Program-made: the position numbers and the translations under genes
Shown here: positions 60,079 through 64,000 of the stretch, piece after piece
Layout: every line of letters starts with the position of its first letter
Numbering within the stretch: the first letter of the stretch is position 1
Assembly: GCA_019634715.1 (NCBI GenBank)
Contig: JAHCAU010000002.1
Coordinates: 372,001 to 436,000 of the forward strand
DNA length: 64,000 nucleotides
DNA from: Lysobacter sp.
GTDB taxonomy: Bacteria; Pseudomonadota; Gammaproteobacteria; Xanthomonadales; Xanthomonadaceae
Direction: 5' to 3'
Notes under the pieces: generated by a model
Database searches by the model: none
What the model saw: the letters and a program-made list of their open reading frames with translations, nothing else
What the model was told of the DNA's origin: nothing

Positions 60079-60588
60079 TCAGTATCCCTTGGCCGGCGCG
60101 GCATCCGCCGCCTTGCCGTCGGGCGCGTCCGGCTCGGCCACGCCGTGCTTCCTGTGCGCCAGGCCCATCTTGTCGGCCACTTCCTTCGGCACGTAGGTTT
60201 CGTCGTGCTTGGCCAGCACCTGTTCGGCGACGAAGGTGTCGCCCTGCATGCGCCCGGTCGCGACGACGGCCTGCTTCTCGCGGAACAGGTCGGGCAGGAT
60301 GCCGGTATAGCGCACCGGCATTTCGGCATCGCCGTCGGTGACGCGGAAATGCGCTTCCATCGAACCTTCGGCGCGCTTGAACGAGCCGGCCGAGACCATG
60401 CCGCCGAGGCGGAACACCGTCTCGCCCGCGCTCACCTGCGCGCCGGCTTCGCCACGCTGCACTTCGCCGGGGGTGTAGAGGTAGGCGACGTTGCGCTGCA
60501 GCGCCATGGTGACCAGCACGGCGGCGATCGACGCGGCGGCGAGCACGGCGATCACGAACCAGAGGCGGCGTTTGCGGGTGGGGTTCAT
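60079..60588 (-). CDS. ccmE: CcmE haem chaperone
   Basis: A 169-residue periplasmic OB-fold protein with one N-terminal anchor (about 9-29). The covalent haem site is His128 in [10 protein letters not shown], with Tyr132 as the axial ligand. [11 protein letters not shown] and RFRLGG-type FRLGGMV are conserved. The C-terminal tail is flexible ([16 protein letters not shown]). Its ATG overlaps the ccmD stop. Confidence 0.97.
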   Translation of the reverse strand: MNPTRKRRLWFVIAVLAAASIAAVLVTMALQRNVAYLYTPGEVQRGEAGAQVSAGETVFRLGGMVSAGSFKRAEGSMEAHFRVTDGDAEMPVRYTGILPDLFREKQAVVATGRMQGDTFVAEQVLAKHDETYVPKEVADKMGLAHRKHGVAEPDAPDGKAADAAPAKGY

Positions 60589-60755
60589 CGATGCAGGTCC
60601 GTGGAGGTCGGGGCGGTCTTCGCGGCGGCGCGGCGCGCACGCTGGAGGACGTCGCGCAGGGTGCGGCGGATGCGCAGGGCCGGCGCGAGCATGTCCCAGA
60701 GCATGACGACGAGGAACACGGCGTAGGCGGCGACGACGTAGCCGAGGTAGGTCAT
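60585..60755 (-). CDS. ccmD: CcmD small membrane protein
   Basis: A 56-residue protein with one transmembrane helix (about 4-23) and a basic helical tail; start [18 protein letters not shown] is the CcmD pattern. It helps CcmC and the CcmAB transporter release holo-CcmE. Overlaps ccmC by four bases and ccmE by four bases. Confidence 0.93.
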   Translation of the reverse strand: MTYLGYVVAAYAVFLVVMLWDMLAPALRIRRTLRDVLQRARRAAAKTAPTSTDLHR

Positions 60756-61546
60756 GGCGTGGCGTCCTCGTCGTTGCCCGTGGTGCCGGCCGAGGTATCG
60801 GTCATGGCGCCGGCGCGCTCGCGCACCCAGGCCTTGCCGGCTTCGCGGTCGAGATTGTCGGCGCGCGCGCGCTGCAACAGCGAACCGGCGAACCAGAACT
60901 TGGTGCCGATCACCATCAGCACCAGTGGCGGCAGCATGCTCGGGTCCATGCTGGATTCGCCGAACACGCGGATGGTCTGGCCCTGGTGCAGCGAATTCCA
61001 CCACTCCACCGAGTAGCGGATGATCGGCAGCAGGACCACGCCGACGATGGCCAGCAGCCCGGCCGCGCGCGCGGCGTTGCGGCGGTCGTCGACGGCCTGG
61101 TAGAGGCCGATCACGCCCAGGTAGAGGAACAGCAGCACCAGCTCGCTGGTCAGGCGCGGGTCCCATTCCCACCAGGTGCCCCACATCGGCTTGCCCCAGA
61201 TCGACCCGGTGGCGAGCGTGATCACGGTGAAGGCGGCGCCGACCGGGGCGCAGGCCATGGCCAGGATCTCGCACAGCTTGATCCGCCAGATCAGCGCGAT
61301 CGCCGCGTACACGGCCATCAGCGCGAACACGAACATGCTCATCCATGCCGCCGGCACGTGGATGTAGAGGATGCGGAAGCTGTCGCCCTGCTGGTAGTCG
61401 GCCGGCACGCCGAACAGCGCCTGCCAGAGGCCCACGCCCATGATCAGCAGGCCGATGCCGAAGCACCATGGCACCCAGCGCGCCGCGAAGCGGTCGAAGT
61501 ACGGCGGGGAACCGAGTTGGTGGAACCAGCGGAGGACGGGGTTCAT
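60752..61546 (-). CDS. ccmC: CcmC haem transfer protein
   Basis: A 264-residue six-helix protein that loads haem on CcmE. The WWD motif is [15 protein letters not shown] near residue 122, flanked by His in YIHVPAAWM (about 62) and [14 protein letters not shown] (about 183-196). The C-terminus has a short acidic tail. The 133-base gap upstream, to ccmB, holds a small dyad TTGAG/CTCAA at 61634-61647, which could mark an internal promoter. Confidence 0.97.
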   Translation of the reverse strand: MNPVLRWFHQLGSPPYFDRFAARWVPWCFGIGLLIMGVGLWQALFGVPADYQQGDSFRILYIHVPAAWMSMFVFALMAVYAAIALIWRIKLCEILAMACAPVGAAFTVITLATGSIWGKPMWGTWWEWDPRLTSELVLLFLYLGVIGLYQAVDDRRNAARAAGLLAIVGVVLLPIIRYSVEWWNSLHQGQTIRVFGESSMDPSMLPPLVLMVIGTKFWFAGSLLQRARADNLDREAGKAWVRERAGAMTDTSAGTTGNDEDATP

Positions 61547-61679
61547 GGCGACGGGATCGAACTCGGAAAAAGGGAAACGGTGCGGTCGGACGACGGTGGC
61601 GCGGCAGTCTGGCCGGACGCGCGTGGCGACGCCTTGAGCCGCCTCAAACGCTGCGGACCCGAGATGCGCGCCCGCATGG

Positions 61680-62390
61680 TCAGTTCACCGCGATGCGGAT
61701 CGCCGCGGCCGCGGTCAGCGGCGCCAGCACCAGGGCGACCACCAGCCCGGCCGCGAGCAGCAGCAGCGCGCCCACCGGGTCCATGCCCTGCGCGCTCGCC
61801 GCGACGCTGCCGGCGCCGAACACCAGCACCGGCACGTACAGCGGCAAGGCGAGCAGGCCGACAAGGATACCGGAGCGGCGCATGCCCACCGTCAGCGCCG
61901 CGATGACGGCGCCGATCAGGCTCAGCAGCGGCGTGCCCAGCAGCAGCCCGGCCATCAGCACCGGCAACTGCGCGCGCGGCAGGTGCAGCAGTTCGGCCAG
62001 GACGGGCGTGGCCAGCAGCAGCGGCAAGGCGGTGGTCGCCCAGTGGATGCCGGTGCGCACGGCCACCAGCCAGGCCAGCGGCACCGGCGCCAGCATCCAC
62101 TGTTCGAGCGAACCGTCCTCGGCGTCGCCGCGGAACAGGCTGTCCAGCGCCAGCAGGCCGGCGAGCAGGGCCGCGACCCAGAGCACGCCGGCAGCGACCT
62201 GCGCCTGCAGTTTCGCGTCGCTGCCCAGGGCCAGGGCGAACAGCACCACCACGATCAGCGCGAACAGGGCCGGCTGGAAGGCGTCGCCGCGGCGGCGCCA
62301 GACCAGGCGCAGGTCGCGCAGCACCAGGGCCGCGGCGGTGCGCGTCAGCGAGGGCGGGGCGGCGTCCAGGCGCAGGCGGGGCGAAGTCAT
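61680..62390 (-). CDS. ccmB: CcmB transporter membrane subunit
   Basis: A 236-residue six-helix protein; [24 protein letters not shown] at the start and [12 protein letters not shown] near 92 are CcmB signatures. With CcmA it forms the ABC complex that releases holo-CcmE from CcmC at the cost of ATP. The start overlaps the end of ccmA by four bases. Confidence 0.96.
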   Translation of the reverse strand: MTSPRLRLDAAPPSLTRTAAALVLRDLRLVWRRRGDAFQPALFALIVVVLFALALGSDAKLQAQVAAGVLWVAALLAGLLALDSLFRGDAEDGSLEQWMLAPVPLAWLVAVRTGIHWATTALPLLLATPVLAELLHLPRAQLPVLMAGLLLGTPLLSLIGAVIAALTVGMRRSGILVGLLALPLYVPVLVFGAGSVAASAQGMDPVGALLLLAAGLVVALVLAPLTAAAAIRIAVN

Positions 62391-63031
62391 GCCGCTTTCC
62401 TCAGCACCAGTTCGCGGGTGCGCACCGGCGGCGCGGCATAGGCGCCGTGGGTGGTGACCAGGGCGGCGCCGCCTTCGCGCAGATGCGCTTCGACCATGCG
62501 GTTGACCAGCGCGATGCCGTCCAGATCGAGGTTGGCGTAAGGCTCGTCCAGCAGCCAGACCGGCGCCGGCGACAGCCAGATCCGGGCCAGCGACAGGCGT
62601 TTCTTCTGCCCGGCCGAGAGCTGGCGGGCCAGCGTCTCCTGGTAGCCGTCCAGCCCGACGATGCGCATCGCGGCGTCGGTCGACAGCGTGCCGATCCGGC
62701 CGTGCAGGCCGCAGAGGAACTCCAGGTTCTCGATCGCGCTGAGGTCGGCTTTCTGCGCCGGCAGGTGGCCGAGGTAGGCGAGGACGCGGGTGCGTTCGGG
62801 CGTGGCGGTGGGCCTGCCGCCGATTTCGATGGTCCCGGCCTCGGCGCGCAGCAGGCCGGCGAGCACGCGCAGCAGGGTGGTCTTGCCCGCGCCGTTGTCG
62901 CCCCGCACCAGCAGGGCTTCGCCGGCATCGACTGCGAAATCGAGCGGGCCGAACACCGGCTCGTCGTTGCGCAGGAAAGTCAGGCCGCGTGCAGCGAGCA
63001 GCGGCGGGGCGGGTCCATCGGTGGCGGTCAT
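62387..63031 (-). CDS. ccmA: CcmA ATP-binding subunit
   Basis: A 214-residue ABC ATPase: Walker [16 protein letters not shown] near 42, signature [16 protein letters not shown] near 139 and Walker [13 protein letters not shown] near 159. First gene of the ccmABCDEFGHI operon, which runs without a break to 55828. The ATG at 63031 is chosen for the conserved length. The upstream DUF3293 gene ends 43 bases before it on the same strand. Confidence 0.96.
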   Translation of the reverse strand: MTATDGPAPPLLAARGLTFLRNDEPVFGPLDFAVDAGEALLVRGDNGAGKTTLLRVLAGLLRAEAGTIEIGGRPTATPERTRVLAYLGHLPAQKADLSAIENLEFLCGLHGRIGTLSTDAAMRIVGLDGYQETLARQLSAGQKKRLSLARIWLSPAPVWLLDEPYANLDLDGIALVNRMVEAHLREGGAALVTTHGAYAAPPVRTRELVLRKAA

Positions 63032-63074
63032 TGCGGAAGATCGGCCGGAGAAAGTCCGGCCATGTCCGCGGATT

Positions 63075-63614
63075 TTACGGCGAGCGTGCCGATTTTGCCT
63101 CGCCGCCGCCCGCAGGCGGGATTGCGGTGGCGCAGCCCGGGTCGACCCAGTCCACATGGGCATGCGCAGCGCAGGCCGCCGGCATCGCCGCATGCATCCG
63201 CAAGCGGACCGGTGCCCCGCGCGACCACAGCAAGGTGCCGATCTGGCCGAAATCGCGCGCCAGGGCATCGAAGCCCTCGACCTCGGGCGCGATCAGCAGC
63301 CAGTTGTAGGCCCGCCAGACCCGGTTCGTCGCGGCCACGAAGGCCGGGCGATAGCGCAGGCCGTCCTGGTCCATGCGCCGCTGCAGGGCGCGGTCGGCGC
63401 TGCGGTTGTCGATGTCGGCGCGAAGCTGCTGGCCGGGATTGGCCGCGGTCAGCAGGCCGAAGCGCGCTGCATCCGGGAACGCGGCATCGACTTCGGGCGC
63501 GGGTTCGCCGATCCGCAGCGCCCGCCAGACGCCGTCGTGTTCCCAACGGTAGTCGGCCACCAGGTAGCTGGCGGTGAGCTGGGCGATGCGGTCGGAGGAG
63601 GCGCGGAGAGGCAT
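63075..63614 (-). CDS. DUF3293-type protein, copy 1
   Basis: A 179-residue cytoplasmic protein with the DUF3293 pattern: [30 protein letters not shown] (in part LLTAANPGQ and DNRSADRAL), [19 protein letters not shown] and [18 protein letters not shown]. Function unknown. It resembles the gene at the right edge: ATNRxWRxxxWL, FDALxRxxGQxxTLxW, PVRLR, in the same order. It may be transcribed into ccmA. Confidence 0.8.
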   Translation of the reverse strand: MPLRASSDRIAQLTASYLVADYRWEHDGVWRALRIGEPAPEVDAAFPDAARFGLLTAANPGQQLRADIDNRSADRALQRRMDQDGLRYRPAFVAATNRVWRAYNWLLIAPEVEGFDALARDFGQIGTLLWSRGAPVRLRMHAAMPAACAAHAHVDWVDPGCATAIPPAGGGEAKSARSP

Positions 63615-63703
63615 GTCGGGGGAAACGCGCGTGGCGTGCGGCAGGTGCCTATCGTGACCCCCGGGGCCGCGCCGATCAATCCCGGGCGTCGGCCCGGACC
63701 GGA

Positions 63704-64000
63704 TCAGGCATGCAGCCAGTCGATGCAGTCGTCCGGGCCGAAACCGGCCGGTTTCGCGGCGTCGACGCGGAGCCGCACGCGCTCGTCCGGAGTCCAGTAG
63801 AGCGTCGCCAACTGGCCGTAGCGTCGCGACAGGGCGTCGAAATCCCCGGCCGGCATGTCCATCACGAGCCAGCTGGGTTCGCGCCAGGTGCGGTTGGTCG
63901 CGGACGAGAACGCCGCCCGGAAGGGCAGGCCGCTGGCGAGGATGTCCTTTTCGAGCAGGTCGTCGGCCTTGCGGTTCACCGGCTCGGGCCGCGGGATGGA
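63704..64000 (-). CDS. DUF3293-type protein, copy 2 (C-terminal part)
   Basis: The last 98 codons of a gene that begins beyond the right edge. The visible part (DLLEKDILASGLPFRAAFSSATNRTWREPSWLVM in outline) matches the second half of copy 1; the frame is still open at the edge, so an ATG-like MNRK at 63979 is not taken as the start. Function unknown. Tandem duplication with the gene at 63075. Confidence 0.75.
   Translation of the reverse strand, partial: SIPRPEPVNRKADDLLEKDILASGLPFRAAFSSATNRTWREPSWLVMDMPAGDFDALSRRYGQLATLYWTPDERVRLRVDAAKPAGFGPDDCIDWLHA

Noticed and set aside
58048..60726. Open frame of about 890 codons on the plus strand opposite ccmF and ccmE
   Set aside because: Antisense shadow; His/Arg/Gln-rich with no recognisable domain, while ccmF and ccmE are clear on the other strand.
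1..64000. CRISPR arrays, rRNA genes, complete insertion sequences, prophage genes
   Set aside because: No regular direct repeats, rRNA segments, transposase or phage structural genes were seen anywhere in the window.

Overview
The window is GC-rich chromosomal DNA from a gammaproteobacterium, most likely a member of the Xanthomonadaceae (Lysobacter/Luteimonas/Pseudoxanthomonas type). Evidence: a Xanthomonas-type VirB/VirD4 secretion locus, the gene order serC-pheA-hisC-aroA and ffh...rpsP-rimM-trmD-rplS, a MetX protein of the xanthomonad O-succinyltransferase type, a complete System I cytochrome c maturation operon, and leaderless-looking promoters. No database search was possible; family calls rest on motifs and remembered homologues.

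Layout. 1-3359: end of a thioredoxin-like gene, a small membrane protein/XRE regulator/DUF998 operon with a palindrome over its promoter, then a SemiSWEET transporter and a secreted amidohydrolase. 3491-13634: a type IV secretion locus with virD4 facing away from virB1-virB2-virB3-virB4-virB5-virB6 and two DUF4189-type secreted proteins; virB7-virB11 are absent from the place where they normally lie. A tRNA-Val closes this region. 13878-22324: a lipid-flavoured cluster (phasin-like proteins, a TetR regulator, an acyl-CoA-binding protein, a two-domain fatty acyl-CoA reductase, a patatin-like lipase, a PHA-granule family protein). 22431-24849: FHA protein and the MsrPQ methionine sulfoxide repair pair. 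25206-30362: serine/aromatic/histidine biosynthesis (serC, pheA, hisC, aroA). 30387-46551: mixed housekeeping and envelope genes (thioredoxin, ferredoxin-NADP reductase, fumarase, mechanosensitive channel, M35-type secreted metalloprotease, tRNA-modifying TcdA, pirin, aquaporin between two paralogous secreted proteins). 46626-50430: ffh, rpsP, rimM, trmD, rplS. 50546-55817: lipoprotein patatin, tRNA-Leu, a cysteine dioxygenase-like enzyme, MetX. 55828-63031: ccmABCDEFGHI on the minus strand, followed by two adjacent DUF3293 paralogues at the window end.

The most interesting points are the split secretion locus with its two DUF4189 genes of lower GC, the lipid-reductase/granule cluster, and a 168-base palindromic element inserted exactly in frame between the start codon and the signal peptide of ccmH.
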